Shown: positions 37,421 to 50,157 of the stretch, one piece after another
How positions within the stretch are numbered: the stretch's first letter is position 1
Layout: every line of letters begins with the position of its first letter
NCBI RefSeq assembly: GCF_000001735.4
Contig: NC_003070.9
Coordinates: forward strand, 19,949,971 to 20,013,970
Reading direction: 5' to 3'
DNA: 64,000 nt
Source of the DNA: Arabidopsis thaliana
Lineage: Eukaryota > Streptophyta > Magnoliopsida > Brassicales > Brassicaceae
Notes under the pieces: model-generated
What the model was told of the DNA's origin: nothing
The model's database searches: none
The model's input: the letters and a program-made list of their open reading frames with translations, nothing else
Position numbers and translations under genes: made by a program

Positions 37421-40400
37421 ATGCCTACTTGGTGGGGAAGAAAGTCCTGCAAGAACAAGGACGATAATCACAGAGGAATCATCTCCACAGATAGAGATAT
37501 CAAGAGCTCTGCTGTTGTTGTTGATCCTCCTCTCACTCCTACTCGTGGTGGTACACCTCGTTGCAGTCGTGAATTCGCTGGAGCTTCTTCTGCTTTCTCT
37601 GGTTTTGACTCTGATTCTACCGAGAAGAAAGGTCACCCTCTTCCTCGTCCTTTGCTCTCTCCTGTTTCGATCCATCATCAAGATCATGTAAGCGGATCCA
37701 CTTCTGGATCTACATCTGTTTCTAGCGTTAGCTCATCTGGATCAGCTGATGATCAGAGTCAACTTGTTGCTTCTAGGTTCGCTTTTTCCCCTTTATTAGT
37801 ATCTGTGCATCTACTTGTATGGATCCAGAACCTCTTAATCAATCAAAGTTTACGTCTTTTTGCTGCTTTGATTGTGGGTTTTGTGGTTATAACTCAATAG
37901 TCATATAGCAGGGGTCGTGGTGATGTGAAATTCAATGTAGCAGCAGCACCACGTAGTCCTGAGAGAGTTTCTCCAAAGGCAGCTACTATTACTACTAGGC
38001 CCACGTCTCCACGGCATCAGCGTTTGTCTGGAGTTGTGAGCTTAGAGTCTTCTACAGGGAGGAATGATGATGGAAGGTCCTCCTCTGAGTGTCATCCTTT
38101 GCCTCGACCACCTACTTCTCCTACAAGCCCTTCTGCTGTGCATGGTTCCAGGATTGGAGGAGGCTACGAGACCTCTCCTTCGGGGTTTTCCACGTGGAAA
38201 AAAGGGAAATTTCTTGGGAGTGGCACCTTTGGTCAAGTCTATCTTGGTTTCAACAGGTGAGATAATCAGATTCTTCTACTCTGATTCGCTTAAAGGAATG
38301 TCATAGTTTTAGATAAGGAACATCTTATCAAGTGAGTGAGTTGACTTAGTTTCTAGGTGACAAGAGTTAGTTAGATAGCTAACCTTGGTTGTAGCAAAGC
38401 CTTCACACTTCTTTAGATCACGTAATGTGTGATGTCCAGATAGATAGGGCGTTTGATACTAGCTTTCTCCATAGGTGGAAACAATATTGTATCGTGTGGA
38501 TCCAGAGGCCATTAACATATATCTCTAGGTCAATAGCTATCTTTAACCAGAGATGCTTACATGTGATGGGTTTGTGTATATGTGATGACTCCTGACTCCT
38601 GAGAGGGCTTACTTGTGATATGCTGTTGAGTTATGTTTGTGGGCCGTGTGGACAATTCTGATGGTTCATGTCTGCAATTACTTGATCAAAATTTAAGGTT
38701 AACTTCACCTGCAATCTAGATAAAGGCAATAGAAAGAAAAAGTTTCTATTATGCTAGCTCTTTACATTGTAACTCTAAACTGCTTGTTTCCATCGTATAA
38801 TGTTTTCGCCAACTTACAGTGAGAAAGGGAAAATGTGTGCTATTAAAGAGGTCAAGGTCATTTCTGACGATCAAACATCAAAAGAATGTCTGAAGCAACT
38901 AAATCAGGTATATCTAATTCGCCTCATCTTTTGTGTATGTCAGAATTAAAACGAAAGTATGAACCACTCTATTTTATTTGCAGGAGATAAATTTGCTTAA
39001 CCAGCTTTGTCATCCGAATATTGTCCAGTATTACGGAAGTGAACTGGTATGTATCAATATCTGTGAGCTCAGGAAAAGAAGAGATCATATATGCTTGTTG
39101 AGTTTGGGCAGCGTAATATTGTTATATAGAAACCAATATTGAAGCGTGGCCTGGACATTGTTATGCTTGTAGAGTGAAGAAACCTTGTCCGTCTACTTGG
39201 AGTACGTGTCAGGTGGTTCAATCCATAAACTACTTAAGGATTATGGTTCTTTCACTGAACCCGTTATCCAAAACTACACGCGGCAGATTCTTGCTGGGCT
39301 TGCCTATTTACATGGACGAAATACAGTACATAGGTATTCAAAATGACATCTTAAAGGTTGAATGGAATTCAATTTGTCTCTTCTTGGACATTTAATAAAG
39401 AGTTATTTTGTTCTAACAGGGACATCAAAGGAGCAAATATATTAGTGGATCCGAATGGTGAAATCAAGTTGGCAGACTTTGGGATGGCCAAACATGTAAG
39501 TATATCTATGTACTTCATAAAAATGATCTCTAGAATGTCATCAATGGGCAACAGAAGATATCAATTGTTTTATCGCCTTATTATCATATAGTTCCTGAAA
39601 CTTTTGCATGCATAAGCTCTAATAGCCAATTTTTTCGGCAACAGGTAACAGCCTTTTCTACTATGCTTTCTTTTAAAGGGAGTCCTTACTGGATGGCACC
39701 CGAGGTAGTTCTACTATTCTACCTTTTTTTTTTATAACTTTTCTCTGGCAAGTTGTGCAGTGGAAGGCCATTATGTTGTTGCAGCTGATAGAAAATCACA
39801 TCATGCTTCCGTTCTTTTCCAGGTTGTGATGAGCCAAAATGGCTACACTCATGCAGTCGATATCTGGAGTTTGGGTTGTACTATTCTGGAAATGGCAACA
39901 TCAAAGCCACCTTGGAGCCAGTTTGAAGGGGTATAGGATACTGACGACTGGACATAATCTTTTGTGTACTCTTCTTCTTAATAGTCTGAATTTTTTCTAA
40001 TTCCTAAGTTATCTTGTGCCATTATTTGTATCAGGTTGCTGCGATTTTCAAAATCGGAAACAGTAAAGACACCCCGGAAATACCTGATCACCTTTCAAAT
40101 GATGCAAAGAATTTTATAAGGCTTTGTCTGCAACGAAATCCGACAGTACGTCCTACAGCTTCTCAGCTTCTAGAACACCCTTTTCTACGTAACACAACAA
40201 GAGTGGCTAGTACTAGTTTGCCCAAAGACTTCCCCCCACGTTCCTATGATGGAAACTTCTCACTGGTATGTGTATAATGCATATGTTGGGGGCTGGGTCA
40301 ATTTGATTTCCTACCATCAAGTTAAACTTGACTTTCTTCTTTAGCAGCCTACAAGGGAACCCTATCCAGGGAGACTGAGCCATGATAATTATGCAAAACA

Positions 40401-40763
40401 GCCATTGTCTAGAACTATAAAGAGCCCGAGGTAAAAGTGTTGTAGCTCAATCTATTTGATACTTGGTCGTGTCAAGTGTCAACTAATTTCGTATTTGGTT
40501 CTTGCAGCAGAGAAAACGTAAGAGCTATCACATCCTTACCAGTATCTCCATGTTCAAGCCCTTTACGCCAACTTGGGCCAGCATACAAAAGTTGTTTCCT
40601 GTCACCTCCTCACCCGTCTTACGCATTTCCTGGGCAAGACAGTGGGTACAACCTAGCAGAGTTTGCTGCAAGCCCTTTCAGGATGAAGAAAGACGCAATG
40701 ATGGAACCATCTAGTTTCAGGACTCAAACACCGAATTCACCATTGAGATCAAGACTGGTGTAG
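37421..40763 (+). CDS. MAPKKK3: MAP kinase kinase kinase 3 (MEKK family)
   Basis: A MEKK-type MAP3K; in Arabidopsis MAPKKK3 and MAPKKK5 relay chitin and other pattern signals to MKK4/5 and MPK3/6. Exons: 37421-37776, 37912-38256, 38820-38907, 38984-39046, 39173-39333, 39420-39495, 39645-39704, 39823-39930, 40035-40265, 40345-40430, 40508-40763; 609 aa. The N-terminus (about 1-210) is Ser/Pro-rich and disordered. Kinase motifs: [47 protein letters not shown]. The C-terminal tail is Ser/Pro-rich and ends PLRSRLV. Two exons have tandem AG acceptors, so one-residue isoforms are likely. I chose the second in-frame ATG (MPTWWGRK), which matches the family. Confidence 0.96.
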
Positions 40764-41571
40764 AAATGGAGCAAAGATTGAGAGACTGAAAGCCACATAC
40801 TATAAACAAGGCCCAATGACCATGTATAAAACAGTGTCTACCCCTAGTTTTGGCCTTCTCCTTCTCAACACCCAGGGAAATATGAAGTTATGAGACCTTA
40901 GTTGTGTGTGTGTGGAGCATCTCCTAGAAGTGGAGATTTTTGGAACAAGAAGGAGAAATTTGGGGGGAAAACAGAAAGATGTAAAGAGAAACATGAAAAT
41001 GAATACAAAGTTTATAGAGTGTGAGAAGTATAGATAGTAAGTTGTGTTGTCACACAAAGATAATATTCAACCATTTGTTTTCAACCTACAGTGTGAATAT
41101 ACTTTTCAGAAAGTAAATTAGTTACTCATGTTTGTTTTCCTTTAGATATTTGACATTAGTTGAGGAGATGGTCGAATTTTCAAGTTTCCCACTAAGAAAA
41201 AGATAGGAAGATTGTCTCTCTCTCACGCTGAGTCATTGTTTGATCACTAAGATTAAAAGGTTTTAGCAATTTCGACACGTAGCAGCAGAACATAAACGAA
41301 TGGTGGTTGAAAAAGCTCATGTAGATTTATGTTAATTGAAAAGTAGTTGACACATCAATCAACAAACCAAACAAAAGTCGAACACGCAAATACTGTCTTC
41401 ATCTTCATAACAAATTCCACATGTTCAATCTAATTTACACAATTTTCTAATGAACTTATCTACAACGGAAGCAAATCTTATTGTAGAAATTACTCTCAAG
41501 AGTTTTTATTGGCTTTGGTAAATATAGAATGACATCGATAAAAAGACAAACATTATATGTAAGAGTTTTTT
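40764..41571. other. Spacer between MAPKKK3 and GLY3
   Basis: About 800 bp between two convergent stop codons. The segment 41240-41480 is the parent of the duplicated block at 36040-36280. The rest is probably 3' UTR; an 85-codon minus-strand frame (40800-41057) has no protein character. Confidence 0.5.
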
Positions 41572-43280
41572 TTAGTTGGCTTGAGAAGGCACATCTTGTA
41601 ACCCACAGACCATATTTGCTGGTACTGCAACATCAATCATCTTCGGATACGACAGATTCAGATCTGTCAAGAGCAAAAACGGCGGTCATTTATGAGATGA
41701 TGAATACTTTAGCATCATACTAAGTAGAAGAAACTTACTTGACATAATGGTTTTGAATGTTTCTTTATCTTTAGTTAGACGCGGGTTGTGTTGCATCTCT
41801 TCTCCAACTGTACTTACCTGAATTTTAACAGAAACGATGTAAAAACCATTGCGTGGATGAGTCATATTTTCCATTAAACAAGCCAATGTAAATGAATTTG
41901 CGTTTTGCATTACCTCGAAACCTTTGTAGTCGTGAGCAGGATAGATCAATGTGTCCTTTGGCAATGTAAATATCTGGTAAAAGAAAAAACAAAAGCGTTT
42001 AAACAGAGTCCTTGAAAATATGAACCACTTGCCTATGGAATGTAAAACACTTGCCTGTGAATGTACAGACTCGTAGAGTTGATCTGAGCTTCCTTCCTGA
42101 AACACCGAGGAAAACATCGTAGTACAGTTAAACGATGCCTCATTACAGAATCTATAGAGCTTATGCATACAAAATCAGATCTTATGCATCTACATTGCAG
42201 ACTCTAAAACACAAAATCTAGATGTTATGCATCTACATTGTGGTTTATGGTTCTTAATAACCGACTTTTTCTCTGTTTTGTGTACCTGAAAGTCAGTCCT
42301 CCCACAACCACGGATGAGTACAGCATCCCCGGTAAAAGCCATTCTTGGTTGGGGCTGATCAGCTCCTTCACCAGTCACATATGTAACACATCCTGCAGTG
42401 TGTCCAGGTGTAGCACGAACCTGAGACAAATGTACACTCTTCACTTTCTAGCCTCTCATTTATTGTACCGGTTTGAAATTGTGGTTTCATACCTCAAGGT
42501 ATATATCACCAATAGATACTTTGTCACCAGGTTCAAGAAACAAATCAGCTTTGGAACCACTTGCTTTCGAAATAACGGATTTCACACCCGGGAGCTTCGT
42601 CTGTGTGGAGCAAACAAAGATAGATCACTGAATCTTCGATTTAAACCAAAACCATGGAAATATAAACAAATAACATCAAGCAAGAGAAAACAGACCTTAA
42701 GAAGTCCAGTACCAGTGACATGATCAGCATGAACATGAGTGTTCATAGCATAGATAAGCTTTAGTCCTAACTCATCAATCAGTTTCAAGTCTCTATCCAC
42801 AGTCTTGTCCACCGGATCAATCAACTGCTCATCACATCACATAAAACAATCCAAATTCAACAAATCAGATGAACAAAGAACATAACTTGATCCAAAATTG
42901 ATGATCTTTTCAAAACTAAATGAATCCAGTTCCTATTATTCATCATGAAGATCAGAACTAGGATTCGAAAAACAAAGACCAGACACGAAAAAACCAAAAC
43001 CCATGTCGAAAAATTCAATCTTTAGGAAGCAAAAACATACCAAAGCAGGTTTATCAGGATGAGAAACGTCGGCGAGAAGATAAGTAAAGGTGGAAGATTC
43101 GTTCTCAAAGAGTTGACGAAAGAGAAGCTTCGAGGAAGAAGAGGAGAAAGAAGAAGACGAACCCATCACTGATCGGAGAAATGTTGGAGGAGGAGAACGG
43201 AGAGGACGAGGTTGAGAAGAGAGGAATTTGGGTTGGAGAAGAAGAAGTTGTCGGAGACGTGAAAAATGTGTCATCACCAT
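41572..43280 (-). CDS. GLY3: Mitochondrial persulfide dioxygenase (ETHE1 / glyoxalase II-like 3)
   Basis: A metallo-beta-lactamase-fold enzyme; this member is the mitochondrial sulfur dioxygenase ETHE1, which oxidises glutathione persulfide, rather than a true glyoxalase II. Exons: 43041-43280, 42696-42824, 42493-42600, 42286-42420, 42055-42096, 41914-41973, 41739-41817, 41572-41663; 294 aa. A basic, Pro/Ser-rich presequence covers about residues 1-50. Iron ligands are visible in [10 protein letters not shown], the His of TPGHTAGC, the Asp of FTGDAVL and the His of YPAHDYKG. The intron 41974-42054 starts with GC (CAG|GCAAGT), and exon 7 begins GTAAGT directly after the acceptor AG. A broken partial copy lies 5 kb away. 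Confidence 0.95.
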
Positions 43281-43711
43281 TTGGAATCAGCCGACGTTAA
43301 TAGCTTCTTGAAACAAACAATGTGGTGGGACCCGTGATTGATCAGTTCTGCACGATTCAGTAACAATTATGGAAGCAAATGATTTTTATCAGATAAGATT
43401 AAACAATCATCTGAGAACAGTGATTGGAGATTCATGAAGCCAATCTTAAACCTTGAAGATGATGATGAAGTTTTCGAGTGTAGATGGACTTAATAGGGCC
43501 TACACTAATGGGCTTATATTGGGCTATTGGGCTTAATCTTAACTAAAAACCAAAGTGTTGCCGACAACAAGTCATATGTCTGGTGGACTCCACGGTTTAG
43601 GTCAACAGTCAGGATCTTCGTTATGATTCTATTTGTAGGTCCATTACAAAGATGAAATTATAGCATTTGGTTTTGACCTTTGAGTTTGAGTACAACTTCA
43701 TAAATATCAAA
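43281..43711. promoter_or_regulatory. GLY3 promoter with clustered TGGGCY motifs
   Basis: Within 43490-43540, about 210-260 bp before the ATG, lie GGGCCTAC, TGGGCTTA, TGGGCTAT and again TGGGCTTA. These match site II elements (TGGGCY), which TCP factors bind and which are common in promoters of mitochondrial protein genes. No TATA box was obvious. Confidence 0.55.
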
Positions 43712-45763
43712 CTAGATTTTAACCGCGGTATATCGCGGGACGATTTATTTTTTAAAAGTAATATATATTAAAACTTGCAAATTTTATTTTTATTAAATAT
43801 TTATATTTTACAGTTTATAATTGTTATTAAGTAACGGTATACCACGAATCCATGAGATAATTGTTAAAAAACTGAAGTTTTAACCCCTATTAAAACAGTA
43901 TATTAATAATATTTTTAAATTTTATAAATATTGATTCAAATACATCCACCATATAACCCAATTCCAAAATAGAACTCATTCTGTAATTTTTTTACCGTCC
44001 CATGATTTTTTTTTTTAAATAGTAATTTTTAACATTTAAGAATAATTTTTTATATAGAAAAGTTTTGCAAATTGTATCATTCTCTAATACATTTATATCT
44101 ATAGTTTAATTTTATATATAGTAACATTATACATACCACATAACATTTTTGGTTTTATATAATCTTTTCTAAATTAGGATGATTTGATATGTTTAATATT
44201 AGTGGTCTTAAAAAATAATAAATTAAAGATTTAACCCGTATTGAAACGGTCGATTAATTATATTTTACTTTTTTATTAATGTTGATTCAAAAACCCGTCC
44301 CTCCAAATCCGTCTTGCCAAAAAGCTATTTATTTTGTTAATATTAATTTTATTAATGGTATGACTCTGAATTAGAATCTAAACATTTTAGCTAATAACAT
44401 AAGAGTGCACCATATTTATTTAATAGGAGAATGTATCATATGACCCGAATGCACTTTTATCCAAATCCACCAAAAAAGTCTTGCAAAAATACTATAGAGA
44501 TAAGAAACGATAGTCAGTTTTGATAGGTATAAGATTAGCAAATATATTAGTTAGCTTAAATTAGTTAAAGAATACAAATTGAAAAGGTATATTACACTTT
44601 ATTCGAATATAGTATCAAAACTTATATAACACAGAGATTTGATAATTTTTTAATTGATGAATACTTTTTTTGTGCTAATTTTTATGTGATTAAGATTTAA
44701 TTGATTTTGTATATAAAATATTAAATTGACTTATTTGTTTATAATTTGGTAACAGATAGATATTTGAATATTCAATATATTTTGCTTCAGTTTAAAAAAT
44801 CTTTGATGATCCGTCTTTAGATCCAATAAGCCCTATAATCTAGATATTAACCTGCAGTATATATTTTAGTTAAACTAAAATTTTTTTATTGTAAAGATGA
44901 TTTAAAAATATTTGATATTATTTTATTTGATTTTAAATGTATAGTAAACTGTGAGTTGTATATGTTTTGTTGATATTATCTATATTGTTTAGTGTTTAAG
45001 ATTATACACTTGTACTTTGATTGTTAATTTAAGAGTTTCACCTATAGTATACCATTTTGTATTAATATCGATCTAAACATGCAATTCTAGGATTTCTAAC
45101 TTGTATCAAAAATTGAATCACATCTAATATGTTATTAATTATTGTAGTATATAAGATTATAAATTTTCAATATAATATGTATGAAATTGAATATAAATAT
45201 TTCAAATTATGACTCGTTACTCAGTAGAAAATTTTCTTAAATCTATTTTTTACCCGTTATAATATTTTTTTATGTATTGAACAGTTTATATTTGTTTTTA
45301 AAAATTCAAATAATGGCATATGGGAAAAAACTCTAATTATTTTTTTATAATGATGATATTATTTTTCCGCAAAAATAGAATCATATAAAGATGAGAAGTG
45401 AAGTATAATAATTAATAAAAAATTAATATGATAATTTAGATATCAAATATAATTTGTTGATTTTAATTGGTTACTTTTTTGGAAATTAATAATGTATTTC
45501 GTTTTTCTAATTAAATTAAATTAATTAAAATTTAGATATCAAATCTTATATGTTGATTTTGATTGGTTATTATTTTTGGAAATTAATAATGTATTTCGTT
45601 TTTTAATTAAATTTAATTAATTAAATTAGTATTTGACTTTTTAATCCTTAAAGAGATAAATTAATTTACTCTTTAAAATTTTATTTCTAATGGCATACCT
45701 ATGTAATTACTTACAAAAATTAAGGTTACATTTAAAATGTACTTCCCAAATAATATAGTAGGA
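43712..45763 (-). mobile_element. Non-autonomous Helitron (ATREP-like), both ends present
   Basis: On the minus strand the element starts TCCTACTATATTATTTGGG (TC at 45763-45762) with host A just before it. It ends with a palindromic hairpin (TCCCGCGATATACCGCGG) followed seven bases later by CTAG at 43715-43712 and host T. The A|TC...CTAG|T junction, the 3' hairpin and the lack of terminal repeats or target duplication are the full Helitron signature. The 5' sequence resembles the ATREP families. The 2,052-bp interior is strongly AT-rich with no Rep-helicase coding sequence, so it depended on an autonomous partner. It contains two internal repeat sets. Confidence 0.9.
45428..45625. repeat. Tandem repeat within the Helitron
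   Basis: Two adjacent units of about 95-100 bp share TTTAGATATCAAAT, TGTTGATTTTGATTGGTTA and GGAAATTAATAATGTATTTC followed by an AATTAAATT run. By eye about 90% identical. A second, dispersed pair (about 43876-43970 and 44226-44310) shares TTTAACCC, ATTGATTCAAA and a Pro-codon-like ACCC/CCAT stretch. Confidence 0.8.
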
Positions 45764-46585
45764 TCTAGTAACATTATTAATTCATAACTCATAAACTACA
45801 AAAACTACAACATTAAACAAATAATATGGTGGGAAATACCGCGGTACAAATACGATTAGTACACTAAGAACGATTGAGATATATGATTAGAAAAGTGATT
45901 TTTTCTTCTTTTCTACCCGTGTCCACAAAAATAGGGTTAAAATTGAAATGAATATGTTGAAAAGTGAACTTTTTTTTTTAATGAATTTTGGAGTGGAATA
46001 TTTATTCAATTCCATTCAACATAAATAGTTAGATTTTACAAAACCGTTGATTAACGCTTCATTATCTTTCCTTATCCCTCGAGTATACATCTATTTACAT
46101 TTCAAGTAATGTTTTAATCTATGCGTAAAAACGTTAAAAGAACATGAAAAAAATAAAACTTGAAGTGGTTACAATGTTTTTAAGCTAAATGACTTTAACC
46201 AAAAGAATAGCCCTTTTCTAATGTCAAACCGTAATGACAGTATGAAACATTTCCAGTATAGTCGTGAGGACGACGTCGTCTCATCTGGGAAGCATCCCAA
46301 GAGAAAATCTCAAGATTAGTCAAACTTAAGAATTGAAGATTTTAAGACTTGAGAAGAAGGGAAACTCAAGGGATAATCGTAAATCACCATCAATGCTTCA
46401 TTCCGCGCTACAGTATCTCTTGTCGTGTTCTTGGCTTTTTCGATCTTTCTAAACTGAAACCACTTTCCCTTTCAAGTTCGAATCAATTCAGATGATTCTG
46501 GAATTTTGATTAAAAGACTTAAATCTTTGAGAATTTTGTCGGCTCTTCTCTTCTGGGTTTGGTTCTGATCATAGAAAAGGATACG
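45764..46585. other. NTMC2T6.1 upstream region
   Basis: About 820 bp between the Helitron 5' end and the next start codon. It becomes C/T-rich from about 46390 on, suggesting the leader. No ORF or RNA gene seen. Confidence 0.45.
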
Positions 46586-49500
46586 ATGGAGTCTTCTTTA
46601 ATTCATCATATCATCATTGTGTTGCTGTTACTCTGGTTCATCTCTTCCTTGAATCGATCCCACGCCTTTTTCTATTTCCTCGCTCTCATTTATCTCTACC
46701 TGGTACTGGAATTTGCTTCTTTCATGTTATGTTTCTTATAGGATTTTGATAGAATGTGTAAAGATTGTTGCTTTATCTTCTTTTTTAAAAGGTTCACGAA
46801 CGGTATGTGATGAGATTGAAGAGAAAATTGCAGTTCGAAGAGAGGAAGCAAGCAAATCAGAGAAGGGTAACTTTTTGTACTCTTCTTTAGGTGGAAAGAT
46901 TCTATCTTTGTGTGTTAACCGTTAATGGTGTTTATCTAGTTTGGTTGAGAGAGTGATTACCCTAAACAAAATGTTATTAAGAGCTAGACTTATAACTTCC
47001 AAAGCTCCTAGGTTGCTTTTCCTCTCTGTAATGGTTGAAATCGTATAGTGAAGCTGTGAAAGAGCTAGACTTTAGCCAGTTTATGGACAGACTTAGTTCT
47101 AAGGTTACTCACTCTTTCGCTTTCGCCTGTGTATTAGCTGTATGCGATTAACCTCATGTGGATTTGTGTTTTCTTTTCCGAGTTTTCCTTACCCTGCATA
47201 AAAGTTTTTTGTTTCATTCGCTCTATCTTTCAGGTTCTATCTGATTCTGAATCTGTGAGATGGATGAATTATGCTGTGGAGAAGATATGGCCAATATGCA
47301 TGGAACAGATAGCGTCTCAGAAGATTCTGGGTCCAATCATACCTTGGTTCTTGGAAAAATATAGACCTTGGACAGCGGTATCCGTGTCTAAGAAATATTT
47401 ACTTCTGGTCTTAACTCTGTATGGCTTGTAAGAAGTCACTTGCTGGTATTGACATCTATTACGATTTATGTGCAGAAAAAAGCTGTGATACAGCACCTTT
47501 ACATGGGAAGAAACCCACCTCTGTTGACTGATATTAGGGTCCTTCGTCAATCTACGGGTGATGATCACTTGGTATATTTGTAACGCCTCATAGAACATCA
47601 TACTTTGGCCTCTTCCCTCCTTGATCTATAGTAGAACTTATGCTGGAGTTTATGCAGGTACTGGAACTTGGTATGAATTTTCTCGCAGCAGATGATATGA
47701 GTGCAATACTTGCTGTGAAATTAAGGAAAAGGCTTGGTTTTGGGATGTGGACAAAGTTGCATTTGACAGGAATGCACGTGGAAGGAAAGGTAGGGCAGCC
47801 TTTTCTTTATCTGATTGGGACCTTTTTCATTTTTGTAAACACATTTTTGCGTTCTACTCTTAAAAGGTGTTGATCGGAGTGAAGTTCCTTCGTCGGTGGC
47901 CTTTCTTGGGGCGTTTACGTGTGTGTTTTGCAGAGCCTCCATATTTCCAGATGACTGTTAAACCAATCTTCACTCATGGGCTTGATGTTGCAGTACTCCC
48001 AGGTATCGCAGGATGGCTAGTAAGTACTACACAGCCTAATAATCTTAACAAGAGTTTTGAATCTCTTCTTCGCACGCATTTGTTTTTTTTTTCCCTTCTA
48101 AAAGTCACCCCCTTTCTTTAATTTCTTAATCAGGATAAACTTCTTTCTATAGCATTTGAACAGACCCTTGTTCAGGTAAGAATGACGGTTTGTTGGGTTA
48201 TTTTCTATGCTTGTTCTGAATATCCCCTTCTTGTAGTTAAGCAAAGAATGGATCCGTCTAAAGATATTGTTTTACTATTTTTTAATTTCCCTGCAATTTG
48301 GTTGCAGCCAAATATGCTTGTTGTTGACATGGAGAAATTTGTTAGCCCAACGTCAGGTATTTATTGCAGCAACTCCTTAGCTTCCATCTTATTTTCTGTT
48401 TTGTTACTTAGTCACTTGTAACATCTGTCTACACTCCTGGCACTTAAATCACTTTTTCTCTCCGTTGGCCTCCAGAAAATTGGTTCTTTGTTGATGAGAA
48501 AGAACCGGTTGCACACGTCTTAGTTGAAGTCTTTGAAGCATCAGATCTTAAACCATCTGATCTAAATGGTTAGTTTTGATATTACCACATGCATTAGTCT
48601 TTTTTTCCTTTCAGTTTGAAAGACTTGGATGTTCTGGTTTCAGGTTTGGCTGATCCTTATGTGAAAGGGAAACTTGGTGCTTACCGATTCAAAACCAAGA
48701 TACAGAAGAAAACATTGTCCCCGAAATGGCACGAAGAGTTTAAGATACCAATCTTTACATGGGATTCTCCTAGTATACTTAACATTGAAGTTGGAGACAA
48801 AGACCGATTTGTGGATGATACCCTTGGGTTTGCTCCTGAACCCCAATTTCAGTACTCCAAACTAGTAGAATATCAAAAGTTTATTGTTTTGAGTTCCTGT
48901 TTTGTTGCAGTGAATGTTCAGTGAATATTGAAGAGTTTAGAGGCGGCCAAAGAAACGATATGTGGTTGTCTCTTCAGAACATCAAAATGGGAAGGCTTCA
49001 TCTTGCTATAACAGTAATTGAGGACAATGCGAAGGTAAAACTTCTTTCTAACTTACATACGAAATTTTTTCAAGATTAGCTTGGTCAAATGCTTCTCATT
49101 TTTGAAACAGTCGAGTGATGATCCCTTAAAAAAAGCGAAACTAAACAAGGAAGACATACAGACTTCTTTTGCTTCTGATACTACAAATTTAGGCTCTTTC
49201 TCGTCGGACAAATCTCCAAGTGTTGTGGATAACTTTGAGCCAATAAAAATTGACGGGCAAGAAGAGACTGCAATATGGGTTCAAAAACCGGGAGCAGAAG
49301 TATCACAGATTTGGGAACCAAGAAAAGGTAAGAGTAGACGTCTTGATAGCCAAATACAAAGAACCCCTAATGATGAATCATTGAGCAATGGAAGCAGCAG
49401 CACTGACGACAATCAAGAGGGATCAAAGAATCCAATGAAGTCTGTTGGTAGAGGATTGAGGAAAATCGGGTCAATGTTTCACAGGAATGTCAAAAAGGAA

Positions 49501-50157
49501 GAATTTTTAATAGGAAGCATTGAAGAAGAGTCACAGTCTCAGTCTCCTCGGATCAATCTGAAGGCAGTAAACCAAAAGGATGTTGGACTTAACTTCATCG
49601 TTGATGACAATCTCTCGGGTCCACTTTCAGGCAAGAGTTTAGATGGTGAGAGTTTGGATGCAGAGGAAAATTCAGGTAAAGGCCATATGAAGGATGTGGC
49701 AAAGAGTTTTCTGAAACAAGCTGAGAAATCTGCAAAACAGATAAAGCATGCGTTTTCCCGTAAAGGATCCATGAAACCAAGAGATGGGCATAAAGAAATC
49801 GTTCCTGAATCTGATTCTGGAACTGATTCTGAATCTTCTGATGATGATGATGCGTTTACCTGTGTAAAGAACCTGGCAACAGAACCAGGAAAACTTACAC
49901 GCGATGGGAATATTGAAAGAACAGGAGATGATGATCATGTAGATTCAACAACATTAGCAACCGCTAAGGAAGATTCAAGTGGTGATATATTAGAGGATTC
50001 GACAGATGTTGAAGCTAAAGAGGAGAAATTAAAGGAAGCAGCAGAGTCAGAAACTAGAGATATGGACACCGCCATGAACATCAAAACTGAAGATGAGAAA
50101 GGAGACACGCTTAAAAATATCGAAGAAGGGGAAGAAAAGGAATCATCTTCAAAGTAA
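46586..50157 (+). CDS. NTMC2T6.1: Synaptotagmin-like SMP/C2 membrane-contact protein
   Basis: An N-terminal-TM-C2 protein, related to extended synaptotagmins that tether ER to plasma membrane and move lipids. Exons: 46586-46702, 46792-46866, 47234-47377, 47476-47571, 47658-47789, 47867-48019, 48134-48175, 48308-48356, 48476-48568, 48644-48827, 48911-49034, 49111-50157; 751 aa. A hydrophobic hairpin or helix covers about residues 8-39. The SMP lipid-binding domain runs from about 65 to 255 (WPICMEQIASQKI, HVEGKVLIGVKFLRRWPF, PGIAGWLDKLL). One C2 domain follows (about 285-400: VLVEVFEASDLKPSDLNG, DPYVKG, WHEEFKIPI). The single last exon encodes a 350-residue acidic, Ser-rich tail with no fold. 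Confidence 0.94.

Noticed and set aside
49539-49938. Three overlapping minus-strand ORFs under the NTMC2T6.1 last exon
   Set aside because: Low-stop shadows of the acidic, Ser-rich coding exon; no motif and overlapping frames.
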